Origin: Phytophthora colocasiae
Taxonomy: Eukaryota; Oomycota; Peronosporomycetes; Peronosporales; Peronosporaceae
NCBI GenBank assembly: GCA_018806915.1
Contig: JAGKQI010000052.1
Location: 1,550,001-1,614,000, forward strand
Reading direction: 5' to 3'
Length of the DNA: 64,000 bases
The notes beneath the pieces were generated by a model that saw only the letters and a list, made by a program, of their open reading frames with translations, was not told the DNA's origin and did not search any database. Position numbers and translations under genes: made by a program. Position 1 is the first letter of the stretch. Each line of letters opens with the position of its first letter. Of this stretch, positions 38,916 to 49,605 are shown in pieces.

Positions 38916-39907
38916 TCACAACTCCACGCTGAGAACGCTTTGCAGATTCTTCTTGCTAGTGTCAACGAATACAGCGCAAGCAGATCCAAAAACCACAATG
39001 TCTTGCAAACTTGGCGCACGTCCCGAGAGCACCTCCAGCGGCGACATTCGGTCATCGTTTGCACGGGTGGGACTGCGGTTCAATACATAGACCGCATATT
39101 CTGCCGCATCTCCCCAAAATGTCAGTGGCAACTCGGAAGCAAACAGCATGCAGCGCACGATGTTCATCACCGTTCGGTGCATCCTCTCTGCTTTACCGTT
39201 GGCAAGCTTGGTTCCTTGCCTCGCTCTTCTGACGGGCCACTCCTGATTGCTTGCAAAACTCGTCCACGTTGTTGTATTCTGCACCTCCGTCAGTACAGCA
39301 GGACACGAACCTTGCACCCAAATTGCTTCTCGAACCAGGTCAGAAATTGTTCGAAGTATTTGGCGGCCTGATCCTTCGTCTTCGCCAAGAACACGCGGCA
39401 GTAATTGGACTTATGGTCCACGAAGTTCACCAAGTATCGATTTCCACGTCGGTCTCGGGGCGTAACAGGGCCTTTCAAGTCACTGCAAATCACCGCCCCC
39501 ACACGATCAACTGGAGCATGCTCCCCAGTGTCTTTCGTCGGCTGTTGGGCACGCGTCTGCTTGCCTTCAGCACATACACGACAGTTGACCCGCTTGTGGC
39601 TAGTAATCTCAATCCCAGAGGCTGGGTCTTTCGCGATCCGCTCGATTGTATCAAATGCAAGATGTCCAAACCTCTCGTGAAAGCCGACCAAAGTATCCTT
39701 CTGAACAATTCGAGAGGTGAGATGGCGGTCTTCCTCCACCACCGCGCTCATCACAACTTCTTTCATCTGTTGCACAGAGCGCTGTCGACCACATTGCACT
39801 CTTGCTACCAGTACGTTGCTCTTGATATCCGCGTAGAACACCACTCGTGTAGGGTTGCCCTTCAATACTGCCACACAGCCATTGTGATCAGCCACCTTGC
39901 AGCCCAT
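38916..39907 (-). pseudogene. Copia integrase, frameshifted
   Basis: The pre-integrase finger (HERFGHLAFDTI...CRVCAEGK) and the first catalytic Asp (VICSDLKGPV) are in the frame ending at 39290. The later catalytic Glu (NGKAERMHRTVMN) is in an overlapping frame, 39317-38916. A frame break lies near 39300, where the second Asp should be. Confidence 0.75.
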
Positions 39908-41406
39908 TTTTCAGCAACAAGCAGTACGACATCAGGTTCCTGGCTAGCTTAGGTGCATAGTAGACGTTCCTCAGTGTGATCTCGGCCTGGACGCCGTCCA
40001 CCATCGCTTTAAGCACAGCTGTTCCCTTCAGCGTCACCTCAAGCTTTGTGCCATCGGGCTGAAAACTCTCCTCCGCGTCGTGGCATTCCGTGACGTCCCT
40101 GAGCATCGTCTTGTCGTTCACCATATGACGACTTGCACCACTGTCCAATATCCAGTCGTCAGTCCCGAGGCCATGTTCCTGAACATTCAAAGACCATTTG
40201 ATCTTACTCTCGTCACCACCATCGTTCTTGTGCTCTTTTTCAGGACAATCGCGCCGGATGTGGCCGACATTGCCACACTTGTAGCATTTCCTGCCAGTTG
40301 TGACGGTGCTGACTGTGTCCTTCCCGATCCCTTTGAACGTCTTGTCCTCGTCCTTCAGTGCTTGAGCCCACGCCACAAGCTCACTTGCCTGTTGCATTGG
40401 GTCTGGCCTCGTAGGGTCGTACTTCGCCATCATAGCGATCTTCAAATCCGGGTCAGCGTACTTCACCACGTTTTCCAGCACCAAACTCGGCGACGCGTTG
40501 GTAGCCCCCATTAGCGCATTCAGGTAAAGGAAGTGGTCATTCCATGTACGCGAGCTCTCCTTCCGGGCTGAAAACATCCTCATCGCCTGCTGATTGGAGA
40601 TGTTCACACGGAACGCCGCATTCATTTGTTCCATCACAGAACCAAAGATTTGGCTGGGTAGCCCACCACCGCTGCACATGTTGATGGAAGTACTTTTCAG
40701 CTTTGCCTCGCAGATGCTCTGCGAACTTATTGACCTTCGCCCGTTCCGTCCAGCGATGGCGGTAGGCGATCTCGGCCATCTCAACCTGCTCAATGAACAG
40801 TAATGCCCACTGTTCAAAGCCAGATCCTAGACCTTTGTAGACCTCGTTACTGTCGAATGCGCGTAGCGCTAGCTTAGCTCTCTCGCAGGGGACGCGTGGT
40901 TCAGCTGCCATGACAGGCTCAGCATGTTGTTGCTGTGGCTGCTGCTGCGCGTGATAGCTTGGACCGGGGCGGGCGGTACGCTGGTACTGTGGAACCCCGC
41001 GGTCCACTTCTTCGTGGTCAAGATAGCCAGCACGCGCCCATCCTCCAGGAGTCTGGACCCCCAGGCCCACATGTCCACCTCCAAGCTCGTCAACGTGCAT
41101 TTGCCGCATCCCGAGGCTCCCGCCCTCCTCAATCGCTTGACGGAAGACGCTTCGCCTCAGCGGTTGGTCAGGAGACACCGGCGCTCCCCGAGGCGTGACC
41201 GCCTTCTCCAGCATGTTCACCTTGGTGGTCAGCTGCCTCAGCAGCACCATCATATCCTCCATTCCGGGAGCGGCTTTTCCTTCATCAGGCGAGCTACCCC
41301 TTTCGTGGGCAGCAGGATCACCGCCACCAGTACCTGGCGCAACCTCTTTCGCAGGTAGCGGAGGTGTCTGTCGTGGCGAGACTTCGCCAGCGTCCTTGGA
41401 ACTCAT
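39888..41406 (-). pseudogene. Copia gag and protease, frameshifted
   Basis: The N-terminal gag frame (41406-40537) is proline- and glutamine-rich and ends with the start of the gag core (FEQWALLFIEQVEMAEIAYRHRW). It shifts near 40650 into the frame 40817-39888. That frame holds VKYADPDLKIAMMAKY, a knuckle CYKCGNVGHIRRDC and the protease signature WILDSGASRHMVND. One indel separates the two halves. Confidence 0.8.
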
Positions 41407-42468
41407 AACCTATTGAATGTGTACGCTTTAGAAGGGAAAAGGAAAAGTGATTTACTATCAGTGCCGTACAGTCTCGCTGCGCAGAATTAACCCACGCGAG
41501 GTACCTTATCCACTACCGCTTACGACGTAACTTCCAACAGTTCGTCCAGTTGCATCTGCCGCAGAGAACCAATATCGACCTCTTGGAGTTTGTGGAAGGT
41601 GCTAAAATGGCTACAGAAGCCAATCTTCGCGCTATGAACAGTGTCGAGTTCCCCGAATTCCTGGCAAACAAACCCAAAAGCTCGTCTGAAGTGGCGGATA
41701 CTATCAAGCAGTACACGACACCTGTATACTACAACAAAATGGCTCTGCAAGTTAAGAAGAACTACCTCCATCGCCATTTCTACATCCAGTGTGAAGGGGT
41801 GGAGATTGAGAAGGCGCAGCTAGTGAAGGTGGCGTTCGCACGACTAACGGAGAAACAGTATCAGGACTTGGTGGAATGCCACAAATTGCCCAAAGGAACG
41901 GCATCATCTGAAGCGACCATCGAGTATTTAAGACTCACAGTGGACGTCTCCACTGTAGAGAACTTGGATATCGTGAACCTCAAGGGCAAGACGCGCCACG
42001 TGCAGCATCAAAATGTCTACCGTGTGGCATTCGAGTCGAAAGTCACTGATCCAGAAGAAGTAGACTGGCGCATTGACAGTATGCACATCATTGAGCAGAA
42101 GTCGATTCCACGACCTAAGGAAGAACCCACTACCGAGAAGAAGACCAAGTAAGCATTTCGCTTCCTTCGGAAAGTGGAGACTGATACTTGCAATTACTCT
42201 TTCATCGTTGTGGCGTCCCGATTGCTGTTCATTGTTGTACATGTATCAGTCGATGCAGCACATCGAGTCTTACTAGTAGTCAGTAAAGCCACACGCAGAG
42301 AGGTGTCGTCCACGTCAAACCGTTCGTTTGCCTTCATCTGGCTTCCAGCGTGCGGTGTAGAGAGAGACGGGTGCAGCAGATCGTTCTACTGCACCCACCT
42401 AAAGTCTCTTTTCTTCAGAATTCAGTACAGTTCGCAATAAGCGACCGACGAATCCACTCTACCGGCTC

Positions 42469-43335
42469 ATGTTGCTCTCCTCCGCTCTACGTCGCTCTAC
42501 TAATACACGCGCTTTACACGTCGTAACGCACGTCAACCGCAGTCAATTGGCTCCATCTACAGTTGCAATGCAACAGCGTACGTTCCTCACCAGTCCGCGA
42601 GTCACCAGTTACGTCATGGCAAGAGCTAAAGTGCTGCACTTGGCTGCACGAAGCTTCCTGGCCTACAACCAGATCATCACATTGGACAGCGCATCATCCC
42701 CACTCAGTCGGTATTTCACTCGAAGCTCGACGTTACGAGAACGAGTGCACATGTATCTGGTGTGTCTGATTCCACCGGATCAGCCTATTGACCTTCCGGA
42801 CTTCCTCGATGGCGCGAGACAAGCAGCAAACGTCGTATTCAGTCAGTTTTACAGTGACAAGTGGGATCATAACCTTGTCAAAGAGGCTGCATTGGCGGAT
42901 GTAGCGAGTCATCAGTGTGTTGAAAAGTGGACGGAGAAGTTGGAGACACAACGACAAGCACTGCAGTTACCGGTGGGTACGACATTTACTCTGGAGAAGC
43001 TTGAGGTGAGTGATGTTCGACTGGCAGAAGCGGAGTATGAGTACTCGGATGCAGCGATGAATCAGAAGAATGACACGTGCAGTATGTACCACATGAACGA
43101 GGCGGTGTGCTTGAAAGTGCGGTATAACGTTGTGGAACACTTACTGGCATCGAGAAACAATAAAGAAGACCATCCAACACGGTATACGCTGAGGTCCACG
43201 TTCGACTGGAGCTTCTACTCGGACGTATCTCGTGCACGGCTTGTGGATTGGCGTATCACTGAGGCAACGCCATTTAAATTAGAAATGGCAACGGACAAGC
43301 GAAGGGTGAAAGCGAAGACAACTGCTGCGATTTAA
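42469..43335 (+). CDS. Tim44/mL45-like family protein, paralogue 4
   Basis: The ORF has 288 codons without intron. The N-terminus MLLSSALRRSTNTRALHVV is Arg/Ser/Leu-rich with no acidic residues, as in a mitochondrial presequence. The body has PIDLPDFLDGARQAANVVFSQFY, LEKLEVSDVRLAEAEY and the C-terminal FDWSFYSDVSRARLVDWRITEA, matching the family pattern but more diverged than paralogues 2, 3 and 5. It lies 316 bp downstream of paralogue 3 and 350 bp upstream of paralogue 5, all on the plus strand, which is consistent with tandem duplication. Confidence 0.78.
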   Translation: MLLSSALRRSTNTRALHVVTHVNRSQLAPSTVAMQQRTFLTSPRVTSYVMARAKVLHLAARSFLAYNQIITLDSASSPLSRYFTRSSTLRERVHMYLVCLIPPDQPIDLPDFLDGARQAANVVFSQFYSDKWDHNLVKEAALADVASHQCVEKWTEKLETQRQALQLPVGTTFTLEKLEVSDVRLAEAEYEYSDAAMNQKNDTCSMYHMNEAVCLKVRYNVVEHLLASRNNKEDHPTRYTLRSTFDWSFYSDVSRARLVDWRITEATPFKLEMATDKRRVKAKTTAAI

Positions 43336-43685
43336 CGAGTTGTTGAAGGTGAAAGCTGAGTAGAATTGTGCAGTGTGGAGCTACGAAGGATCTTTTGGGA
43401 GTTGATTTTGTACATTTGCATTTAGATGCTGCACGAATGTCATAAACTATTTGCCAAACACTTGTGTTGTGTTCTGTTGTTGACAATTATCTATCGCACT
43501 CTTGCTTCTTGACGAGGATCCAATAAAAAGTTATCGATATGTTGCCTTTTAAGTTGTACCAGCATGCTTCGGTGTATACTAGAAAATAATAGAGATTTTT
43601 ATGATCTACTTTAACAGGTTATAAAAGGATACAGTTAAAAAAGTTTGGTCTTACGATGCAATCGTAGGTTAGGAAAAGCTCAACA

Positions 43686-44548
43686 ATGCGCTTCGGAGTT
43701 CGCGTCTCTCCAGCCTCGTGGCTCGTCCCCAGCGAGTGTTACCCCACAGTAAACCTCTAACCAGCATTGCCAGGCACAGATTAAGCTCTCGTCTAACTTC
43801 CAGAGCATTAAACTCTTTGGAACTGCATCAACACCGTCATTTTTCGACTTCACCAAATGAGCAGAAGTCCCCTCCCGAAGGTTTTCAAGAAGTTCTGGCC
43901 ACTTTTAGCAAAGTTCAAGCCCGTCAAGACCTTTTCCATGAATATGAGAAGAAAGATCTCTTCGCTCCATCAAGTATGAGCTGGTTGGCCAATCGGTTGA
44001 TGTTCTACCACCTCAACCGACCGCAAGAGACGATTCTGGATTTGGTTGAGTTCATTCAAGGTGCCAAGTACGCTATGGAGGCCACGATGAAGGCCATGTA
44101 CTCGAAAGAATTTGCTGACTATGTGGCACGTGAAGCTGAGGCTCCAGGGGCTCTAGAACCGGACTGTGAGACTGCCCAGATGGTACAGCGATCACTCGAG
44201 ACCATAAGCTACCAAGCTTTCAAGGAGTTCGTGCTGCAGTCAGCTAAGGATGGTATTCAAGCGGAGATCGAGAAGATTGAGCTACACAGTGCCCATTTGT
44301 TGAGTGTCCAGTATCAAAGAGTTGCTAAAAGGCCGACGACGAACTCTTGGGGAGCGACCGTGGTAGGTGTACCGGTCGACGAACGCTTGAAGCTGGCAGT
44401 ATTGTTCTCCATTACTGAACATGTGAGTTTGGACGGAGAGGAAGAGGTGGTTGTGAGAGAGAACAATGCGATCTGGCAGTTTGAATCGAAGGTTACGACG
44501 CCAGAGGATATTGATTGGGTTATTGAGCCGCTTCATCTCGTCGCGTAG
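43686..44548 (+). CDS. Tim44/mL45-like family protein, paralogue 5; start register odd
   Basis: The long frame from about 43685 to 44548 encodes a presequence-like ALRSSRLSSLVARPQRVL, then the family body (LDLVEFIQGAKYAMEATMKAMYSKEFADYV, ending WQFESKVTTPEDIDWVIEPL). No ATG is in this frame near the start. The only suitable ATG (43686) is one register off, and inserting a single base right after it would give a regular presequence. So the start is lost by a 1-bp deletion, the sequence has an error, or a short upstream exon exists. The body is otherwise intact. Confidence 0.7.
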
Positions 44549-44563
44549 CAAGGTGGTAATTCA

Positions 44564-44866
44564 CTAGTGCTCACGCAATGGCTGAGTGAACTTCCACCTG
44601 CCGTTCTTGTAGACCAATTTGCCGTCGAATTTCTCGGTGTTTGGAATAAGTTTCGCTAACACGTTGAGAACTTTGTCCTTGGTCGATATCTCGAGGGGTT
44701 TGGCTGCAACTTTCGGGAGGTCCTTCGTTAGAACATCCTTCACAACGAACATCCTTTCCTCTTCTCGTGCATCGTCTTGAATTGATTTGGAGGAACGAAG
44801 GCTTTTAGCGTCAATACTTGCCAATAAAGCGGCGACGACCAAGACGAGGGCGACGGTGAGACGCAT
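44564..44866 (-). CDS. RxLR-like secreted effector candidate (KSLR ... EER)
   Basis: The product is 100 residues. A strong signal peptide (MRLTVALVLVVAALLASIDA) is followed at once by KSLRSSKS and then DDAREEERMF. That is the RxLR-dEER layout with Lys in place of the first Arg. The remaining ~60 residues are helical and basic (KDKVLNVLAKLIPN, then GKLVYKNGRWKFTQ). RxLR proteins of this genus are exported and often act inside plant cells. That role is inferred from layout only. The variant first residue and short length lower confidence in function but not in the gene. It is tail to tail with paralogue 5 at 15-bp distance. Confidence 0.75.
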   Translation of the reverse strand: MRLTVALVLVVAALLASIDAKSLRSSKSIQDDAREEERMFVVKDVLTKDLPKVAAKPLEISTKDKVLNVLAKLIPNTEKFDGKLVYKNGRWKFTQPLREH

Positions 44867-45330
44867 GAGCTTGAAGACAGGGTCTTGTCGACTTGCCGAC
44901 TAATGGGGAAATGGCAAGACAGTTAAACCGTGTCGGTCCTTCCAGTACCAGCTAGGATGCACAGTTTGTACTAATACTACAATGCTTTCCCAACAGACAG
45001 ACCTTTCCACTTCATGCACAACAGCAGGATGGGCCAAGTTGGCCGCCAGCTCCTCTATTCAAACCTGGTCGACAGAGTCAACTCCTCGACACACAACATG
45101 TGACACGTCATAATAGCAGCTTTTCTCCGGTAACACAGCACACGTAACTTTAAACAGCATTTGCAATTGACAGCTGGGAGCATGAGATGCAGATCTTGGA
45201 TCGGCAGGTCTTCGATGTCAAGTTGGCACACACAAAAAACTCGAGTCCGATGGCAGCGTATTACTCGACGTTCTGGGTTGTCGTTCAAGAAAATCTTCAA
45301 CAGTCCGCGTTTTTCTTCTTCGTCGTCTTG
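44867..45330. other. Intergenic gap
   Basis: It has the 5' flank of the RxLR-like gene and the 3' flank of the cysteine-rich gene. ORFs here are shorter than 85 codons with no motifs. I see nothing else. Confidence 0.5.
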
Positions 45331-47319
45331 TCAATCTTCCTTGGCTTTCTGACGCCCCTCTAATCGACGTTCTCGGGCTGTTTTGCCATCGACAATCTCA
45401 AACTGCCGCAGCCATCGCGCCGTCCGTGCCACCGGAGGATCCAGATACGATACTGGAAGAGCTTCTCGCTGGTGGTCCACCGCTCGCACTACGGATTCTG
45501 ATCTTGCAGGTGGGGTTACCGGTGGGGTATTTGGTGGCCGTCCGATAACTAGTCGAGGAGAAGGTGCGCTTTTCCTAGCCTTCATTGTCACTAGCTGGTA
45601 TCTGGGTCTTCCAAGACAGTTTAGCCCGGTGTTTTTGACTACACCACGTCCTGGTTTCAGAAGTACAGGAGCAGGTACCACACCACTTACACTATTTCTA
45701 CTACAAGTGGTGCAGCAACATGGTGAGCTCCCAGTAGCCGCCGAATGGCGTTGTTTCGACGGTTCTACTTTTTTCTTGCTAGCGGGACGTGTTGCAGCAG
45801 TCTGAGCTCTCAATTTCTTCGTTGCCATCCGTTGTTTGTGATTCTTGACTGCCTCGTCAATGCTTCCTTTTTCTTTTTTCTTTAGCAAGTTTCGCGCCAT
45901 TTCCGGATTCTCGATCCGAAAGCCTTCAATAAACTCGTCGCTGACACACAGCATCTCGTAGATAATATTTCCACCGGCTTGACAGCAATTGCGGCAAATA
46001 GGAACAGTCCGCGTCAGCTGTCTGCTCTTGTTCGTGAGAGCAGCTGACGGGTAAGTTATACGGCAACAGGCACATTGTCGAGACGGCGGTAGACCCTTCC
46101 CGCCGTGCTTCTTCGACGCCTCCTTCATCATTTCGACCCGTTTCGCCATGGTGACCAGTTTTCCCTCGCAGCACTTGCACGTTTCCTCTTCCATTAACTC
46201 TCCTTCTTCGTCATCTTCTGCGTCGTCGATCACAATGATTTCCGGTGGATTCTTGGCTTCAGGCTTCAACTCGGTGGTCTTATCAGCTACAGCGATACTT
46301 GGAATCTTGTCTTCAGCAGCTAAACTCCCCGCTCTCCGATCGTTACAGGCAAAACAAAAAGGCTCGGCGTTTTTACTGGAAAGCGACGCCAGCGTGTACG
46401 TGATAAAGCAGCAGGAACATTGTCTTGTCGGCGGGGGTTCGTTCTTGATCTGCTTGGAGGTATAATACTTCATCACTTCACGTCGCTCTTCCAGTGAAGG
46501 CAACTGAGCTCTGCAATTTCTGCAGCAGTTCTCCGCAGTAGCTTTGTCTCCATTCACTTTAGTTGATGCTAAAGATCCATTTGTCTTTAACCCATTCTTG
46601 TACTTAAAATCTGGAGCTTGTGGAGTTGAAGGTTTGGAGGACTCTTCCGACTGTTTCACTTCTCCATTCACCGCTCTTTTAACTCCAATTGTACCTGTAC
46701 AATCACCCGTACGACTGGCTTTAGCTGCCCAATTGCACTTGTAACAGCGAGGCTCCGTACAAGCTCGACTTCTGCTTTCGTACGTCAAAGACACGAACGG
46801 GTACGTGATGTGGCAGCAACAACACTGTCTGCATAACGGAGGACCCTTCCCAAGCTTCTGCTGAGCTGCTGTCTTCATCACCTTTAGCCTCTCACCCAAC
46901 GAAGTCAAATGCCCATTGCAGTTCTTGCAATTTTCTTCGTTTTCCTTGGCTGTAGCGTCTTCTTTAGTCTTTTCAACGTGATTTAGCGGTGATTGAACAC
47001 TATTAGCAGCTCCATTTGACGTACTTGCCAAGGTCTTAGAAGTTGCAGGCGGAATCGGCTGAGATTTCTTCGCTGGCTTCTGTTTAGCGTCGTTTAGAGA
47101 AGAATCGACCTGGATTTGTTGCTGCTGGATAATCGACTGGTTCTCGATGACGGATGCGTCTTTCGAAGCGCTTGAAGCGGAAATAGAGAGAGGAGACGAC
47201 GTCAGATCTTGTAGCATATGCTCTCGCTCGTCTAAGTCTTCGCTGTCTGTAGAGAAGCCATCGTCGTAAGGCACGATGGGTGGCGCATCGATTGCCAGTG
47301 ACGTCTTGGGATCAAGCAT
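45331..47319 (-). CDS. Protein with three copies of a novel-looking cysteine module
   Basis: The product is 662 residues from the ATG at 47319. The frame is open 50 codons further, but this start gives a normal acidic N-terminus (MLDPKTSLAIDAPP). Three repeats share the pattern C-x2-C, a basic helix with SLxER/VMK, then P-x-x-R-Q-C-x-C-C-x-I-T-Y and a closing C-x2-C. The core strings are LCRQCCCCHITYPFVSLT, TRQCSCCFITYTLASLS and SRQCACCRITYPSAALT. Eight or so conserved Cys per module suggest paired zinc sites. Linkers are Ser/Lys/Glu-rich, with a very acidic stretch before the third module. The C-terminus is basic. I do not recognise the module as a named domain. It may be nuclear, which is only a guess from composition. 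Confidence 0.8.
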   Translation of the reverse strand: MLDPKTSLAIDAPPIVPYDDGFSTDSEDLDEREHMLQDLTSSPLSISASSASKDASVIENQSIIQQQQIQVDSSLNDAKQKPAKKSQPIPPATSKTLASTSNGAANSVQSPLNHVEKTKEDATAKENEENCKNCNGHLTSLGERLKVMKTAAQQKLGKGPPLCRQCCCCHITYPFVSLTYESRSRACTEPRCYKCNWAAKASRTGDCTGTIGVKRAVNGEVKQSEESSKPSTPQAPDFKYKNGLKTNGSLASTKVNGDKATAENCCRNCRAQLPSLEERREVMKYYTSKQIKNEPPPTRQCSCCFITYTLASLSSKNAEPFCFACNDRRAGSLAAEDKIPSIAVADKTTELKPEAKNPPEIIVIDDAEDDEEGELMEEETCKCCEGKLVTMAKRVEMMKEASKKHGGKGLPPSRQCACCRITYPSAALTNKSRQLTRTVPICRNCCQAGGNIIYEMLCVSDEFIEGFRIENPEMARNLLKKKEKGSIDEAVKNHKQRMATKKLRAQTAATRPASKKKVEPSKQRHSAATGSSPCCCTTCSRNSVSGVVPAPVLLKPGRGVVKNTGLNCLGRPRYQLVTMKARKSAPSPRLVIGRPPNTPPVTPPARSESVVRAVDHQREALPVSYLDPPVARTARWLRQFEIVDGKTARERRLEGRQKAKED

Positions 47320-47766
47320 TATATTGAGACTGTATGATTGGATGAAAAGTAGATTGCATCTTATTGGGTGATTGTAGATTTTCCTACATATTGAGTCAAA
47401 CGTTGCGTATCTTGTCATTAAACCTGCTACTGTAGTGCTACATTGAAGTGCACACATGTCTGTTGTCATTCACTTGCTTTCACATCGCCATCGATCAACG
47501 TTGGCCTCTCCTTTCCTAGTGCGTGCTGTTAAATACGTTGTGGACACATTTCGAGATGCTGGCGTGTCCATTAGGAGACATCAGGAGACAGCAGTTCTTG
47601 GTTCTAATGTTGTGTGCTGTGCGTGTGCTGGAATGACCGATGATCGGCTGCTAAATAGCGCTTAAATTGACGAACTCGGTGGTGCACGTTTAAATCGTGT
47701 TGTTCTTGCTGGGGCCGGTCGAGTTCGAGTCCGAGGTGCAGGTTCATTCTGCGTTATAACACCCAG

Positions 47767-48834
47767 ATGACCGCAGCGTGGATCTCTTTCGGGCGTTTCA
47801 TCGTGCGCGTTCTACAGATCGTGTGCCCGATCATCGCCATGATCTTCTTGTCGCTCGGATCCATCGAGTTCTCGTCCGGTCAGCTCAGCAGCGGATCAGC
47901 CGTCTTCACGAACATCGCGTGCTACTCAGCGGCCTTGTGCAGGCTCTACTACGTTGTAGCTCTAGGAGCTTTAAAGTTAACGGACAGTGCACATAAGGTG
48001 CTGTACCAGCGTGTTGTGGATGGCATCCTCGCCATTGCCGTACTGCTGGCTGGTGTCCTCCACGCAACGTCGACCCTCGTCAAGGACTGCGCGTCGTACA
48101 ACACTCTGTTCGAGACTTATCACGGCTCGACGCTCTTCCGCTGCGACGACATTACGGTGTCGATCATGCTCACGTTCGTGGCGTGCGCTCTGTTCCTGGT
48201 TACGCTTATGTGGAGCTCTACCCGCGATACGTGCAGGCCGGTTAAGGGAGACAGATTGGAGGCCGCTTTGGCTCAAGAAGAAAAACCAACGGGTACGGGG
48301 AGGCAAGAAGGGCTTGGACGACACTATTTCAGAGGAAATAGACCTACAACACCCAGCACTGATGTTGGTACGCCGCTGTGTGCGTCTCCTGCAGTTTGTC
48401 AGCTTCTTTGGTAGCTTTCATCCTAGAGCTACAAGCCGTACTACTCGGGTCAGTACGTCAGCCCTGCCATCACCTACGTCATTCTCATGGCGTACAGTGG
48501 TTGGTTTTACGCATTGTGGCATTCGGTTGCTGTGGAGACCTTGAAGCTGTCTCGCCGTCCGAAAGTTGGCGTTGAGCGTCTTATGGTTGCGGTACTTCTC
48601 CTGATGGCAGGCGTCATCTTCGCAGTCTCGTCACAGGCGACGGACTGCGATGCCGCCAACGAAATACTGCAGACATATCATCAAGGAAGCACGCTGTATC
48701 GATGTGGCAATATGGACGCAGGCTACGTCTTCGCTTTCGTTTCGGCGGCGCTGTATCTGATCACGTTTGCCATGAGCTTCTGCTACCGTTCGATTTCACG
48801 CAACGCGGAGATGGAGGTTGGCCAACAAGTGTAA
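47767..48834 (+). pseudogene. MARVEL-like double tetraspan protein, frameshifted copy
   Basis: It is homologous along its length to the intact gene at 56343-57479. The first four-helix unit is open (LQIVCPIIAMIFLSLGSIEF, KDCASYNTLFETYHGSTLFRC). The frame shifts near 48290 to one that reads GKKGLDDTISEEIDLQHPAL, and again near 48425 to the frame with VILMAYSGWFYALWHSVAVETLKL. The last part (CDAANEILQTYHQGSTLYRCG) reads to the stop at 48834. Two indels make it a pseudogene. A weakened form of the promoter motif is present at 47741-47756. Confidence 0.85.
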
Positions 48835-49605
48835 GTCGTTGTTTGATCTAAGGAAGACTCGAAAAGGTTTGGCTGGATGACAACTTCTCCGTTGCTGTAT
48901 TATTTCGCGATCTTCTTCCTCTTTGTCATTGGCAGGTGCATAAGCTTCACGTGACTCTCAATAGCTTCGACTACTCGGGAGACGAGCGAAGGAGGATACA
49001 GCGTCAATTCTCTATAAAGACCTTCATCTCGAGCTAACCGCGTAAGGATTGATGCAGTAACAAGCGACTAAAGCTGCACCGTTTCATTCATCTTGCTGCT
49101 TTGAACCGAATCGCCCATAATACAGTCCTGAGCTGTGATTACTCCCTCAAGCTGAGCGTCAAGCACAGGTCAAGTTGCCTTTTCCAGTCGCAGCTTTGAT
49201 GCCTCGCTGTCACTTAAGTCTGTGATCATTTACAGCGTCTGCCTCCACCGAATGCCGACAAAAAGCTGCAGGTTTTCGCGTCGCGTGATAACGGGACGCA
49301 TCTCTCACCCAAGTGAGCTTGTTACCCACGCGCCCTGTACCAATCGAATCAGCGGAGACTAAACGAGTCCCACACTGTTTGCCAATGAATCAAGGTTTAA
49401 CGACTCGACCTGCACTTTTGGGCGGCGCCAATGTCGACGAAAGCGCAGCGTGAGCTGCATGCAGGCGCTCCCTGACACGTTTGTGCTCGTCGCCATCACG
49501 ATTTTGCTGGAATTCGTCCATGAACGGTTCAAAGACAAGGGAGTTCCCATTGAGGCCACCGCCCGGTTTGAGCAACGCGTGCCTCGCCTCGTGGCAGGGG
49601 CCAAC
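48835..49605. other. Intergenic gap left of the Gypsy-2 insertion
   Basis: I see no recognisable gene. An open stretch on the plus strand (from 49450, with TFVLVAITILLEFVHERF) would continue past the Gypsy-2 insertion for about 40 more codons into 55996-56120. It may be an interrupted small ORF, but it has no known motif. Confidence 0.4.

Larger units (their letters stand above)
36758..41539 (-). mobile_element. Copia-type LTR retrotransposon, 4782 bp
   Basis: The two 129-bp LTRs (36758-36886 and 41411-41539) are identical by eye. The target duplication is gttcg (36753-36757 and 41540-41544). On the sense (minus) strand the LTR begins TGTTGGAAG and ends CAATA, and a purine tract AGGGAAGGAG (36896-36887) precedes the 3' LTR. 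Gene order is gag, protease, integrase, RT, RNase H, the copia order. The gag ATG (41406) lies only four bases inside the LTR. The coding region is broken into several registers in spite of the young LTRs. Confidence 0.93.
36520..42152 (+). pseudogene. Tim44/mL45-like family protein, paralogue 3, split by a copia element
   Basis: The gene parts are 36520-36757 and 41545-42152. The reading frame continues across the insertion (HCMMF then VQLHLPQRTN), giving 281 codons plus stop without the element. The N-terminus MLLPARSLTVRRSVLKTG is a presequence. The body contains IDLLEFVEGAKMATEANLRAMNS and ends YRVAFESKVTDPEEVDWRID. No other defect is visible, so the only lesion is the insertion. Because the element's two LTRs look identical, the gene was probably functional until recently, and other isolates may carry an intact allele. 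Confidence 0.88.

Noticed and set aside
48487..48834. Separate small membrane-protein gene
   Set aside because: It aligns with the second half of the intact MARVEL gene and is the end of the frameshifted copy.
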